64,000 nucleotides of DNA from Epiperipatus broadwayi (taxonomy: Eukaryota > Onychophora > Udeonychophora > Euonychophora > Peripatidae), in contig JAQFVV010000012.1 in the NCBI GenBank assembly GCA_028023455.1, forward strand, positions 9,090,499 through 9,154,498, given 5' to 3'. The position numbers were made by a program, and so were the translations under genes. Below the pieces are notes generated by a model. That model did not search any database. It was not told the origin of the DNA and saw nothing but the letters and a program-made list of their open reading frames with translations. This document shows positions 12,600 to 24,428 of this stretch, in pieces. Within the stretch, counting starts at the first letter, position 1. The number at the start of each line of letters is the position of its first letter.

Positions 12600-13312
12600 G
12601 CTATTATTTATGTCCTTTATCTTTCTGATATCTTTTTTCCTTGATCCACCTCCCATTGATTTAAAGTCTGGGTATGGTTGAGCTTTTAAACTATTGTCTT
12701 TTTGGCAGTAGATATGAGCTAAATGTCCTTTAATATTACATGTATCACATTTTTCTGTTTTAAATCTGCAAAATTTTTTTTACTGTAACATAACAAATCA
12801 GTTTATTGTTTACAGCTTTTGTAGGTGCACTAATAGTTTGTGCTTTATTCACATGAATCAAGTTATTCTGCACACTTGTTAAAGCTTGAAATTTTGAAGC
12901 ATTGTCTAATACAGTCTCTTGTGCAATACACTTTTCAATTGCTGCTTTATATGTCAGGTCTGGTTCACTTAGTAAATTTTTGAGGTTGTGATCTGACATT
13001 CCATATAAAAATTGCCCAACAACATGTCTTCTAGCTCAGCAAAAAATTACTTTGTTAAGCCAGTGTTTTCAGTGCTAAATTATAATAATGATATCATGCA
13101 TGAGATAACTGTTTGTTCATTCTGAAACACAAGTAAGCCATCTATTTCGATCACTACTGGTTGAAAGTATACAGAATTACAATTAAATCTTTATATGGAA
13201 TCCCCTCAGGACTCTTAGGATCACATAGTTGTTTAGCTATCTATAGAATGTCACTATCAACAAAAAGTAAAAGAGTAGACACTTTGACTTTGTCTTCCTC
13301 AACATTATTTAT
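12600..13312 (-). pseudogene. Ty3/Gypsy gag, central and zinc-knuckle part
   Basis: The frame at 12,760-12,999 reads MSDHNLKNLLSEPDLTYKAA, the gag segment in which a G-(M/I)-x-D-x-x-(L)-x-x-x-LL-x-E-x-x-LT motif precedes the nucleocapsid. Just downstream (about 12,757-12,600) a frame gives EKCDTCNIKGHLAHIYC, a CCHC-like knuckle with one extra residue before the last Cys, then a basic stretch. Upstream, 13,312-13,000 holds frameshifted pieces such as NNVEEDKVKVSTLLLF. The gag N-terminus is separated by the RTE insertion and resumes at 14,540. Confidence 0.7.
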
Positions 13313-14536
13313 GAACATGTAAAGATAATTACAACTTGTATACACAGAGCATAGGATTTCCACCAACCAAGAGAACAAGCTGGATTTAAAAGTGGTTTTA
13401 GTACAGTAGATCACATCCAGGTATTGAGAGAAGTTATAGAGAGGACAAATGAATATGAGTTGCCATTATGCTTTGGATTTGTAGATTATGAAAAGGCACT
13501 TGATTCTATAAAGTTTTATTCAGTGATTAAAGCATTGGATCATCAAGGTATAGATCCAGGATATTGTCATATTTTAAAGAATATTTATAAAAATGCAACA
13601 ACAACAATTAGATTATATAATGATACTAGGAAAGTCAACATTGAGATGGGTGTAAGACAGGGTGACTCCATATCTCCAAAACTTTTTACAGCAGTGCTGC
13701 AAGAAGTTTTTTGTGGATTAAAATGGGAACCTAAAGGAGTGAAAGTAAATGGAGATTATTTAAGTCATATAGATTTTGCAGATGATGTAGTTGTTTTTGC
13801 AAATAATGCTTTAGAGCTGCAGGAAATGTTGCAGGAGTTATCCGATGAAAGTAGGAAAGTAGGACTAAAGATAAATGTTAAAAAGACTAAAGTAATGTTT
13901 AATGGATTTTCTCAAAATATGAAAATAAAGATTGATTATGATGAGTTAGAAGTTAATAGTTACAAATACCTTGGTCAGATTATTAATACAGATGGATGAA
14001 ATTAATCATAGAATTAAACTTGGTTGGAGTGCTTTTGGTAGAAATAACTTGATACTAAAAGGAAATATGACTATGTGTTAGAAAAGGAAGGTTTTTAATA
14101 AATGTGTTTTACCAGTTCTTACTTATGGATTTGAGACTTGGACACTTAAAAGAAGAGCAATACAGAGACTTCAGACTACTCAAAGACGTATGGAAAGATG
14201 CATGTTGAGAGTAACAAGAAGAAATCGAAAATGCAATAAATGGGTAAGAGAACAAACAGGTGTTACTGGCCTCATTGAAAAAATTAAAAGACTGAAGTGG
14301 AGTTGGGCTGGACATATTGCTAGAAGAGATGATAATAGATGGACAACTGAAATCTTAAACTGGATTCCAAGAGATTGTAAAAGACCCAGAAAGAGACCAC
14401 ATGTGAGAGGGATGAAATTAAATAAGGTGTGCAGGGGTGATGTGGAGAAGAGAAGCTAAACATCAGAGAAGAGGGATTGAACTTGGAGAGACCTTCATCT
14501 TGCAGTGGATTGATAATGTTTGATGATGATGATGAA
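13313..14536 (+). pseudogene. RTE-clade non-LTR retrotransposon, 5'-truncated copy inserted in gag
   Basis: The frame at 13,424-13,999 holds reverse transcriptase motifs: FVDYEKALDS (motif A Asp), VRQGDSISPKLF (motif B) and FADDVVVFA (motif C). Frameshifts near 13,999 and 14,080 lead into 14,190-14,459, which contains WVREQTGVTGLIEKI and SWAGHIARRDDNRW, the C-terminal signature of this clade. The copy starts mid-element and ends in a TGATGATGATGATGA microsatellite tail at about 14,522-14,536, typical of RTE 3' ends. The endonuclease is absent. It lies inside Gypsy gag, between residues matching EHINH and INNVEED, so it is younger than the Gypsy copy. Confidence 0.85.
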
Positions 14537-14539
14537 TGA

Positions 14540-14637
14540 TTAATGTGCTCAACATATGTATTCCATATTGCTGCATTATTTACATCGAATCCATGAATAT
14601 TGTGAGTAGGCAATGCCATTATTAATGACCACACCAT
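14540..14637 (-). pseudogene. Ty3/Gypsy gag N-terminal fragment
   Basis: A minus-strand frame reads ALPTHNIHGFDVNNAAIWNT, then YVEHINH before running into the RTE tail. It fits the N-terminus of gag proteins in this family, where an F-D-x-x-x-x-W-x-x-Y-x-E-x-(L/I) pattern precedes a capsid-like helical region. The continuation is found at about 13,312 on the far side of the RTE copy. A non-coding leader of about 240 bp separates it from the 5' LTR. Confidence 0.6.
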
Positions 14638-14879
14638 CCAACTTGGTTAATAATACACAAGTTAAATATTAATTATCGACTTGTGCCATTCTGCTGTTGT
14701 TTGTAACACTCTGCCATCACTATCTCTGCAAATAGTTTCCACTGTCAATTGTATCATTCTGCTGTATTTCAGGTACCTGATCACAGCACCACTCTGCTAT
14801 ATAGTTGGGGAATATTTCCAATACTGGCCAAGTAAGCATCAATATTTTATAAATAACAACTAAGACAAAACTTTAAAGC

Positions 14880-15952
14880 TGAGCAAGTTTATTTACATGT
14901 TCTGACAAATGAAGATAATAATAATATAATGGTGAAATTTGCTTTACTTTTTAAAAGTGATTAATAACAATTTGACGTGTGGGATAAATTATCTTCATAC
15001 ACAGAGAATATATAATGTAGTCCGTTTAACTTGAGTTTCCCATTAACTCATATTTTATATACACACTAAGATAAATTACAGACGACCTCTTAACATCAAT
15101 TTTAATCAGTCTTTTTTTTTTTGTTGGTAATTATGCAAATCTTTATTAACATGCAAAGAAATAAGAAATCAAAGAAAGAAATAACATATATTATACAAGT
15201 AGTAATAATACAGGTGTCAATCATCCATTACACTTTTAAACGCCAACACAGAGCTCAGCTCTAACATAATGGCTGATAAGGTCGAGGTTTATTTCAGAAA
15301 TCAAAGAGGGCAAACGCCCAACATTACAAAGGGCAACTACACTATCTCATAATTTGACAGATTGTTATACCAAGGCCTCCCCAAATAATTTCCATGGTTT
15401 GCCTAGGGAAGAGTCTTGGCCTTAGTTGCAATACGTTTCCCAGTCACTATCAAGTTTTTTTTAACCAAGTTGAACTTCTTGTTATCGAAGATCAAATTGC
15501 ATCATATTGTCCAAATAGTTTTCAGGGTATGTAGTGTTACCATTGCATTGTAGGGATTGAATTTAGCAATATATTGCCTAAATAGGTCTTTTAGGTTTAT
15601 AAATGGCCTGTGAAACACCCTAGATCTTATTTGCCTCACCAGTCTTGCATAAGAAACAGGTAGGGTCCAATTTACTTTATATTTTAATCTATATACAATA
15701 CTCTGATTTAGCCTATGCTTTTTTTTTCTACTTTTACGAGAACTTTCATTATTATCTCTCAATTCGAAATCCTGACAACTATTATCAGTCTATTTTTAAA
15801 TAGATACGCTAATTATTATATGTGAGCCTCATTTATTATGTTGTATGCTTATTTTCTAGAGTGCCATTTTAGCACAGATAAAATAATGACAAATTTTCAA
15901 TAAACTTTATTTACTATAATAACATATATATGCGCACCAGCAGTCCAGTACA
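14880..15952 (-). repeat. 5' LTR of the Ty3/Gypsy element, split by a LINE tail
   Basis: The segments 14,880-15,111 and 15,660-15,952 align with the 594-bp LTR at 10,541-11,134. The intervening 548 bp is a LINE fragment. On the minus strand the LTR begins TGTACTGGACTG and its other end reads TCA, so the expected terminal dinucleotides are kept. A clear primer-binding site could not be recognised next to 14,879. Confidence 0.75.
15112..15659 (-). mobile_element. 3' tail of a Tx1/L1-like LINE inserted in the LTR
   Basis: The insertion begins with a T run on the plus strand (the poly(A) end in minus orientation) at 15,112. Its minus-strand frames give SRVFHRPFINLKDLF, KFNPYNAMVTLHTLKTIWTI and NLIFDNKKFN. 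The same segments occur in the same order in the LINE copy at 62,340-62,500 (YRVFHTPMINLKMLL, KFKPHNAMVIIYTLKTTWTI). It is therefore the extreme C-terminus and 3' UTR of the same LINE family, truncated at its 5' end. Confidence 0.75.
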
Positions 15953-16626
15953 AATATCCAATTTTTTTAAAATCCTTAGATGCATGCATATATATATAAT
16001 GAACATACCCATTCAAAATTGTTACATTATGAACATTTTTTTAGGAATGGCAGAAAATTTTTCCACTCCTGTAAATTTGGTTAGTATTAAAAGCATTCTT
16101 ATTTTATGAAACTATTTTTTAAAATACATTTCTTTGTTCTCTAATTTATATTTATTGTGAAATTATTTGAATTTTATTTTTGTTATCAAACTTCATTAAA
16201 AATGTTAATTTTATTTAACGCCCTAAGCTTTATTATGTTTAGATGTTGGTTATAAAAATAGTCTTACAATTTATTTTTTTATATAATTTCTTTAAAATTA
16301 ATTTAACTAGGTATTCATTAGCAAATGTTTTTTTTTTTTCAGCTTAAACTAATACGCTACAACTTATAGTTTTTCATAAAACTAATTTATCTGAATTAAA
16401 AGAAAACAATATGATTAATATGTAAATAATAAGCATAGAAATGAAATTCGGTTTCCATTTGCAAAAAGGAAGTCATTTATGCATTAATAATAATAATAAA
16501 AGTTATAGAATTATAAATGGTAAAAAAAATTTAAAAGATAATTATTGCAAAAATTTAAAATCTTAATGAATATATATAACACATGATCACCATCTCTATA
16601 CTAGCACATAATTTGTTGTAAACAAA
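15953..16626. other. AT-rich stretch without a gene
   Basis: Nothing coding is supported. A TAATAATAATAAT-type microsatellite lies near 16,484-16,498 and several T runs occur. Confidence 0.5.
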
Positions 16627-17161
16627 GGCAAAACTCCCCATACAGTAGTGCCACCCTGTGCCAAACAGAGTAATCAATGAATGCCAGAAGGCTTGTGCAT
16701 AAAATCCCTATCTAGTACCTACTCATCCAATATCTCCAGACTAGTTTCTGGCTTGTGGCCATCATCAGTGAGGAGCCTTGGATCTGAGAGCACTGCACCT
16801 AGATCTTAGGATCTAATGCAACCCTCCAGCAGCCACCTTTTAACTCTATTTTACTACAAAACTATGAGAATGAAATTGAAAACATTGTATTAGGATCTAA
16901 TGCAATCCTACAGCAGCTACCTTTTATCTCTACTTAACTACAAAACAATGAGTCTTAAATTGAAAACACCATAATATTTTCAATCCAAGATCAGAAGCTT
17001 ATACAGTCATACAGATCTGAACTCAGTTCAGTACCTATAAATTTTGGTGTCTTTGGTTCTTTAATAACCATAGCCACCACTATCCTATTAGGAAGGATTG
17101 GCTTTAAGTCAATAAACATCACATGATCACCTTTTCTTATGCTTGCTCTGTTATTAAAACA
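16627..17161 (-). mobile_element. Repeat family A, near full-length copy
   Basis: It begins GGCAAAACTCCCCATACAG and ends near CTTGCTCTGTTATTAAAAC. It shares ordered blocks with the insertion at 40,236-40,690 in the opposite orientation, including TGAACTCAGTTCAG, CCACTATCCTATTAGGA and ACATCACATGATCA. It is longer than that copy because about 100 bp (AGGATCTAATGCA to TTGAAAACA) is duplicated in tandem at about 16,796-16,970. A second family A unit starts immediately after it at 17,162, so this is a head-to-tail junction. The minus strand carries a hammerhead-like motif at 16,722-16,788. Confidence 0.8.
16722..16788 (-). ncRNA. Candidate type I hammerhead ribozyme (repeat A)
   Basis: On the minus strand the order is stem I 5' strand (ATCCAA, loop, TCCTCA), core CTGATGA, stem II TGGC-CACAA-GCCA, GAAA, two-pair stem III AC-TA-GT, cleavage-site C, then stem I 3' strand (TGGAGA, TA, TTGGAT). 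All invariant core positions are present and stem II pairs fully. One stem I pair is lost here (TGGAGA where other copies have TGGGGA). Very short stem III is typical of hammerheads in retroelements, which tend to work as dimers. The structure was deduced by eye. Confidence 0.6.
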
Positions 17162-17347
17162 GGCAAAACTCTCTATACGTATTGCCACTCAGTGCAAGCT
17201 TGTGCATAAAATCCCTATATAGTGCCTACTCATCCAATGTGATATTGGATGAGTAGGCACTAGATAGGTATTTTATGCACAAGCCTTCTGGCATCTATCA
17301 ATTAGTCTGGCTTGCACTGAGTGGCAATACGTATAGAGAGTTTTGCC
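17162..17347. repeat. Foldback copy of repeat family A
   Basis: The left arm 17,162-17,238 and right arm 17,243-17,347 are reverse complements, with about 29 bp present only in the right arm (CTTCTGGCATCTATC and neighbours). Both outer ends carry the family terminus (GGCAAAACTCTCTATACG and its complement). The turn falls within the stem I region of the family's ribozyme-like motif (CATCCAAT-GT-GATATTGGATG). It follows directly on the A copy at 16,627-17,161. Confidence 0.8.
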
Positions 17348-17419
17348 TGTTTTAATAACAGTTAAGAGCAAGCATAAGAAAAGATGAGCATGTGATGTAT
17401 ATTGCTATCAACCAGCAGC

Positions 17420-18115
17420 ACAGGAACTTAAATCAATCTCTCCTACTACATATGAATTTTGCAAACAATCTTCACTCATCTGATAAACCAGAAGTAACAA
17501 ACATCTACACCCATGTTAACAATTTAATATTTTTTCATTACACCATTTTTCTCACAAGTTAGGGACTAGTTTTTTAACTACTTTTAAGACTTGTGGAAGA
17601 GTGAATAACCATTGCACTGCAGAGATAAAAAAAAAATTCAGTACAGCTCTTATCTCAATACATTATATTGCACCCATGTACAATCATAGAAACTCAGGCC
17701 AATCTGTAACTATGAATTTTATTTAAAATCTTTGCTTGTTAGGTGAGCTAGAGCTATTGACAATGTTGATAGTTTGATATTTTCTCATTACATCACTCTC
17801 TTGCAAGGTAGACACAGATTTTTATATTATTAATGTTATGGAAAGATTAATAATTATTGCACTACAAAGCATCTTTCATCTCAATTTTACCCTTTTGCAA
17901 ACTTTGATGAACACAGAGGGTCAGATCAACCTCTTTCACTATGCATGCATTTCATAGGTTGTCAGGTGAGTTAGTGTTATCAAATACCTGGATTTCAATG
18001 CCTATGTTGTTGATTCAAATATTTTTTCCATTATATCACATTCTTGCATAATAGGGTTTGATTTCTATCCAATTTTAACACCTTATGAAAGGTTTGCATA
18101 ATCGTTACACTGTGA
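17420..18115. repeat. Decayed tandem repeat, three units of about 230-245 bp
   Basis: Three successive blocks share the same order of landmarks: a (TTTTTTCATTACACCA / TTTTCTCATTACATCA / TTTTTCCATTATATCA) segment, a T(C)TTGCA or CTCACAAG segment, a stretch of T-rich sequence, and a (CATTGCACTGCAGA / TATTGCACTACAAA / CGTTACACTGTGAA) segment. The divergence is high, so this is an old satellite-like or internally repeated element. Confidence 0.6.
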
Positions 18116-18247
18116 AAATATTTTCATACACGTTTAATATAATATATTGGTTATATCCAATAATGTATTGGTATATTTTTGTTAATTGGCCACATAAAAA
18201 TATATATATAATGATATTCTTATACGATGTCTGTATTTCTTCAAAGT

Positions 18248-18842
18248 TATAAATGTGAGCTTGCAATTGAATATTAATAAATATAGTAACCAAATAGATA
18301 TATGTGATATTGCATTTTATGCACCTCTTGCTATTAACCAAATGAATAAATAATTCAAAAGATAAAACCTCATATTTAAATAAAAATTGCATCATTTATA
18401 AATGGAAATGTAAGTGTGGCAGTATATATATATAGAGGAATCAAGATGTTATTAAGATGGGTTCAAAAACCAAAACAAAATTGTAATGGAAATGCTAATG
18501 TTTCAGCATCGGTTTTGTATGACCATAATAAGTTATCTATATATGTTTTTAATTTGAATTATAATAATGTAAAAATATTGCAAATTGAAAGAAATAACAA
18601 AAAAAAGGAAAATAAAGGAAGCCATGTTAATATATAAATATAAGCAAGGCTTAATAAACAGACAGGCAGCAAATGTAAAAATCATGGAATTGTGGAAAGA
18701 TTAGTTTTTGAAAGTGAACCGTTGACAAAGACTACAAAGATAATCAAAAGCACTCCTAAGTGGATAAAAGTTTTTAAAGTTGCACATTATATATATTTGA
18801 TTACTGTATTTATTAATATTCAATTACAAGATTACATATTGA
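18248..18842. repeat. Inverted repeat with spacer of about 430 bp
   Basis: The segment around 18,248-18,330 (TTGCAATTGAATATTAATAA onward, then ACCAAATAGATATATGTG) is mirrored by 18,765-18,842 (CACATTATATATATTTGATT, then TTATTAATATTCAATTACAA). The arms may be the ends of a small DNA transposon, but the AT richness makes the exact ends uncertain. The spacer holds an apparent frame at 18,416-18,637 without recognisable motifs. Confidence 0.55.
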
Positions 18843-18879
18843 ACTGGGTGGGAGGAGATCGAATAAAAAAAAAATAGAA

Positions 18880-21800
18880 TAATAAAATTTTGTTTACTCT
18901 TTAATAAAATAACTATAATACAAAAATAAAATTTACTCTTTAATAAAAATAGAAAAATAAAATGTACTCTTTAATACAAACAAAATTGTGAAAACATTAT
19001 AAACAAATTGTTGCCTTCTTTTTATAGAAAACAACAATATTATAAAATTATTTATTATAAATTTGAATTACTCCAGCTGCAATTTAAATATTACAGCACC
19101 TGATTCCTCAGACAGAGAAGCACAATACCAAAGGTACCTGTAGCCAGACTGTGGTTACACAAGGTATAATCTACAGCCATATTTCCAGGTTACAGAACTT
19201 CTTGACTGCTGAATTCAAACCCTGTCATTCAAAATACTTTTTGTTTTGAAGTAAACTTCAGGTGCCAGTTAATTACAAGAAGTAACTAACATACCCTGGA
19301 TGACAGCTACTAACTCAGTGCCTGATAAATCCCAAACTAACTCAACAGAAATATAATTCAATGTGGAATAAACTGTGTGTATAACTTCTTTGCTAAATTG
19401 TTCTTAGTGGTATAATTAAAGAATTGACTGATAGTGATTGACAGACAAATACTTTATTTTAAATAAAATGTTTACTATGGTTTGTAAACTCATTTTATAA
19501 ATTTTTAATTAAATAAACAATGATTTTATATATAACTACACACATTCTTAATAAAACCTACAATAGTAATGTAATATAAACATAAAGCATTAAAATAAGT
19601 ACAAAGCATTAAAACATGCCCATAAATAGTTCATTTTATGCTGGCTCTGGGGATACTCAAAGATTGCAATGGTTACTTTAATTAATATCAGGAATGGGAA
19701 TAAAAAATATTATCTATAGGATTTTAAATGTTGTGACTTCTTGCTCTTTGCTGCTGCATGGTGTGGTTTACTAACCGGTTTGATTTTAGGCTTCTAATGT
19801 GATCCTGACAATTGCGGTTCTGGGCTACTTCTTACTTCAGGGAGTTAGAGACATTCTTGGTGGCTTTAAATTATTAGATGGGCATGGCTTCTATTGGGCA
19901 AACTCATGCTCCAAAAACTGCTTAGCACGGCATTGTATTTAGATACAGGAATGACTGACTGAAATTTTCGGCCCTATTTGTGTGATGATCTTGTTATCTT
20001 TCAATTAATTTTTTAAAAATCCGCTAGTTATTGCATTGTTCAAAATCCGTCCACTGCTTTTCTTGATTAAATTTTGGATAAGATGCATTTTAATTAATCC
20101 TGTTGTTTATGGATTTTAATTAGCTAATTAGTAGTCATTGCTAATCCCATTTCTATGTAGCTTATCTATTAAGCAATCTTTGAGTTTTTAAATTTAATTA
20201 CGAGCTTTTCTTTATTTTAATATTTAACTTTCATATTTTATTTTATTTTCAACATGTATACATTTTATTTTCTTTATATTTAAAATCAACATTATTTATG
20301 CACACATATATTTATTTTATTTTAAATAAATGGAAAGAGATTTTTAGTTTTTAAGATTTTCTTTTTTTCTTTAATAGTTTAATTGTTCTAAGTTACTTCC
20401 CCCTTGGGCTAATTGCATCTCTTTCAATAAACCTTTTAACTTTCTAAATACACTTTTCTTAATTTATTCTAAATTATATTTTCTTTTTTTTTCTTTTATT
20501 CAACCTTTATTTCCTTTGATGAAACTTAATCTGTCATTTACTAGTAACTGATCCTGCAATGATTTTATTTTTTAAAATTAATTTTAAAACTTGTGTTATC
20601 TATGAAGATTCTTATTTTAATAATTTTGGACGAAATTATTTATAATATGTAGCACTTGGCTAGCGGTACAATATATATATCTTTTTTTTGACAATATATA
20701 TATATTAATGTAAAAAATGGCTTTTCTTCCTCAAAAATGATTTAAATACTTTAAATAATATTTTTTTACATGGATTGTACACAATTGTAACAAATATTCA
20801 ATATTATCTTAATTTTAGTATATATACTGTTTAATACATTCAATGTCTTATATTAATACAGTGTCAGTAATAAGAAATAATAATCCATGGACTATATTAT
20901 CAATGGTGAAGATCATAGCACTACAAGCACATTTTTTATGCTTTTGCAGTCAGTGCATCAGCTGTCATCTGACTGATCCAGGTCACCTGCTATCATAATC
21001 ATCTAATTAAAAATAACTATTTATTGATTAAATATTAATTGGTTGTTTAGATTGGATATAGGCTAACTGTTGAAAAACAATGTCAAATTCATTTATTAAA
21101 TATAAAAAAAGATAATTATTCACATTTACTTAAAGAAAATGAATATATCTACATATAAGATAGGGATGCAAGAGTGATTCTCACAGGGCCATGTTTTAAA
21201 TAATTATTTATGTAAAAATTTAAAATTTATTACAATTAAAATAAATAATACATGAATGAAAAATTTGCTAATTACGCAAATATCAATACCTGCTTTTTTT
21301 TAAATTTCCCATTAATACACATAAACTGGCTTATATACTGCATGGCAAGAGCTAAACATCTGAGATATTTTTTTCACTAATAGTCAAGATGACAATATAT
21401 TTCAATCAGTATTTTATTTGTGTATATTTAATACTTCAACATTATTGTTTTTGGAAAACAACTTTCAATTATTTATACTTAGATATCTATTTATTGACCA
21501 CTAAGTGATTTTAAGATTATTGACTATCAATCGGTCACATACTGAAAAAATGTCCAATTGCTCATATAAATTCAACAAGACATTGTAGGCATTATAGATC
21601 CAATATTTACAATGGCTCCTGAAAATATCCGAATATATACAGGTTATTGTAAATAATAAATCTTATCCAGATTTCTTATTTCAGGTCATGGACTTAGTCA
21701 GCTATTATGCTAACTACTATTTAAAAATCATTTAAATATATATTGCAAAATAACATATATTTTTAAATAAGCAAATAAATAAAAAACTGATATGTGAAAG

Positions 21801-24428
21801 AGTTTACCTTTTTAAAGATAATAAAAAATTACAAGTGAAAACTTCTTATTTTTTATATTTTTCTGGGTGTGAATGAATTTGATTTTCTTTTTAAAAGTCT
21901 TTAATGGTACACGCTTAGAGAATAGATAAGAAAAAATGAAAAACCAAAAATTTTCAATCAGAAAGAGAATTTTAATTATCTCTAGATTATTAAAAAAAAA
22001 AAAAAAATCTTTATCATTGTTTTGACATATGATAGTTTCAGAAATAATAAGATTTGAATCAGTGAGTTATGATGTAAAAATGTAATATAAATCTTCTAAA
22101 CTTTTTCCTTTCTCCTTTTTTTTTAAAAAAAAAAAACGATTAATAGATTCTTCTTTTTACAATAGTGTTACCATATTAGCGATCATCGTCATCATTTTGG
22201 AACTATTAACAATCTACAGTCAGATGCTCTGACTAAAAGCATTTTTTAATTATTATATAAACAAATTTCTATCTCATTCGTCTACTCACTTCACATGTGC
22301 TCTCTTTTTAGATCTCTTACAATCTGTAAGTGTCTAGCTCGTTGTGTATCGATATCTCTTCTAGCAACATATTTACTCCAGTCAATAATTATATCAATAA
22401 TAAAACTGTGTAAAACATTTTTGAGAGATAGAAACTCTTTTTGTGGACCATTTCAGAAATTCTTATTCATTCAGATGACCATCCATATTCATTGATCCTA
22501 TCTATACCAATCTCTAATACTTTGATGTGATCTACTGAGATCATTTAAGTCCAGCATTTTTCTTTATTTGACTTGAGTTTAAAATTATCCATGTATATTT
22601 TGAAATGGTTTTAGAAAATAGCTTATACACAACTTCTAGAAAAGTTTAAATTGTGCAATATCTTTTTTCTCACTTCAAGTTCTCTGATATATCCTGATCA
22701 TTTCGACGCTTGCTATACAATTTTTCAGAAACTTATTTTGTTTTCTGTTTTTTTTTTTTTCAAAAATTTGATGGTACATCTCATTTCTTCATTTAAAATA
22801 TGATGTATTTCAATTGGTCTCATAAATGTAAAAGCTATTGTAGTTTTTGCAAAAGAGTTTAAATGCAGATAATACTATTAGTCCAAATTATTTTAACTAC
22901 ATACACACTTTTCCATTAATATTGACAACATTAGAATAAATCTGTACATATATCCACAAATATAGGTTCAATTCCTATTACAATTTATACAATTTTTCTT
23001 CATAAAAAAATACAATTAATTTATATATTAGCCAAATTTAAAATTACCATCAAATATTAAATCAGAACCTGATGTCTTAAAACTCTCTTCACTTTGATCA
23101 TCAACTACTGCTTTCACTAACAAATTTACAGTCCTTGGAGAATGAATATTGTAATCTTTTATTGTTAATCATACATACTGATACACTCTTGAACAGATGT
23201 ACTCCACCAAAAACAATCCTAAATACAATCATTACATGCATATTAATAGTAGTTTTACACTGATCTATTTATGCACAATCATGACTAATCAATGTATTCT
23301 TCATGAAATATCAAGTTGTTCAGATGGAAAAAACGCCATGATGTTTTCTTAATTCCAAACTTAGAGCAAAAAACTAAAAAATCACAACACTGGCTTGTGC
23401 ATGTTGGTATTACAATTTGCTTATTTTACTATATGAGTATTTACATAATAATATTCCAATGAAAATAATGTACAAAGAAGACTGTAGGACTTTGCACTGC
23501 TTATTTGCTAAAGATCATTTTTTACTGCCACATCTATACTGCTTTACTGATATTATTATTCGATTGTAATATTAAATAAATATGATGATTTCTTCAAAAT
23601 AAATTATAATGGTCAGATTCATTTTAATAATCCACTGAAATGAATGACAATTAAAGATCATTAGTCTTAACACTGTAACATATTAATAAAATCAACTATT
23701 ATAATATTAAAAAAAATTATTGGATTTAATACTATAACTTCATATACAAAGAAAATATTAAAAATAGTAATTATAACTGCCAGATCAATCAATTTGGAAA
23801 ACCTTACCTAGATCTAATTTCCTGTTGCTATATTTGATATCAAAGTATTAGATTGCCATTTATGACTAATTTGAAACAGATAAAATAAATTTCTGGATGC
23901 AAAAAAATTTGCCTCAATTTCTGACTTGTGAAAGTTTAAATGTAGCCAGTTAAGATGAAATTGTGCTGGTATAACATATATGTGAGTAAAGTTAGCAATA
24001 ACTTAGAACTGCCATCTCATAAAAATAGACTTATTTATATTTGAATGTCTATTTCCACTATTTAAACATTCTTATAGCTTTATAAATTGAGGATGGAGAG
24101 TGATGTTCTTAGATAATCTGTTGCTAAAATAATTATATTTTTTAGGAGTAAAATATAAAACTTTGAAAACTTAACAATATAATTGTTTTTCTACAAAAAA
24201 TGTTTTTTTTATTATTATTATTGTTACTTGCTAAATGTTTAGGAATGTCCACACAAATCACAGTAGATGGTGTGGCACATAAAGCTAAGAAGACTGTCAC
24301 ATCAGCTTAAGAAAATTTTTAAAAAGATTTCATTTCAATTATTCTAGGACCCAAGACTAAGTTACAATCCTGTAGCAAAGTGTTTTCTAGTTCTTAATTT
24401 TGTTTATTAAGTGTCCAAAATTGATTAA
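18880..24428. other. Long AT-rich region without a recognised gene
   Basis: No frame looks coding. 18,885-18,985 has three short tandem units built on TTTACTCTTTAATA. GC-richer islands occur at about 19,080-19,340 and 19,740-19,990, with no open frame of note. An A run lies near 21,991-22,006. 23,330-23,420 resembles 42,150-42,240 (see the separate entry). The remainder appears to be intergenic or intronic. Confidence 0.5.
23330..23420. repeat. Old dispersed repeat, partner of 42,150-42,240
   Basis: Shared ordered blocks include CCATGATGTTTTCTT / CCATGGTGTTTTTTG, AACTTAGAG / AACTCAGAG and CTGGCTTGTGCATGTTGGT / CTGGCTAATGCGTGTTGGT. The partner lies just upstream of the RTE open frame on the minus strand, so this could be a fragment of an RTE 5' region or an independent short repeat. 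Confidence 0.45.

Larger units (their letters stand above)
10541..15952 (-). mobile_element. Degraded Ty3/Gypsy LTR retrotransposon with nested insertions
   Basis: Two related long terminal repeats flank minus-strand gag and integrase remains. In element orientation the order is 5' LTR (15,952-14,880), gag N-terminus (about 14,637-14,540), gag remainder with zinc knuckle (about 13,310-12,600) and integrase (12,129-11,599), then 3' LTR (11,134-10,541). Protease, reverse transcriptase and RNase H are not visible, so there is a large internal deletion. AATA directly precedes 10,541 and directly follows 15,952, compatible with a 4-bp target duplication but weak in AT-rich DNA. Both inner insertions (an RTE fragment and a LINE tail) came later. 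No env-like gene is seen. Confidence 0.8.

Noticed and set aside
18105-18877. Opposing frames sharing an INIQLQ phrase as a real protein
   Set aside because: The shared phrase comes from the two arms of an inverted repeat, not from conserved coding sequence.
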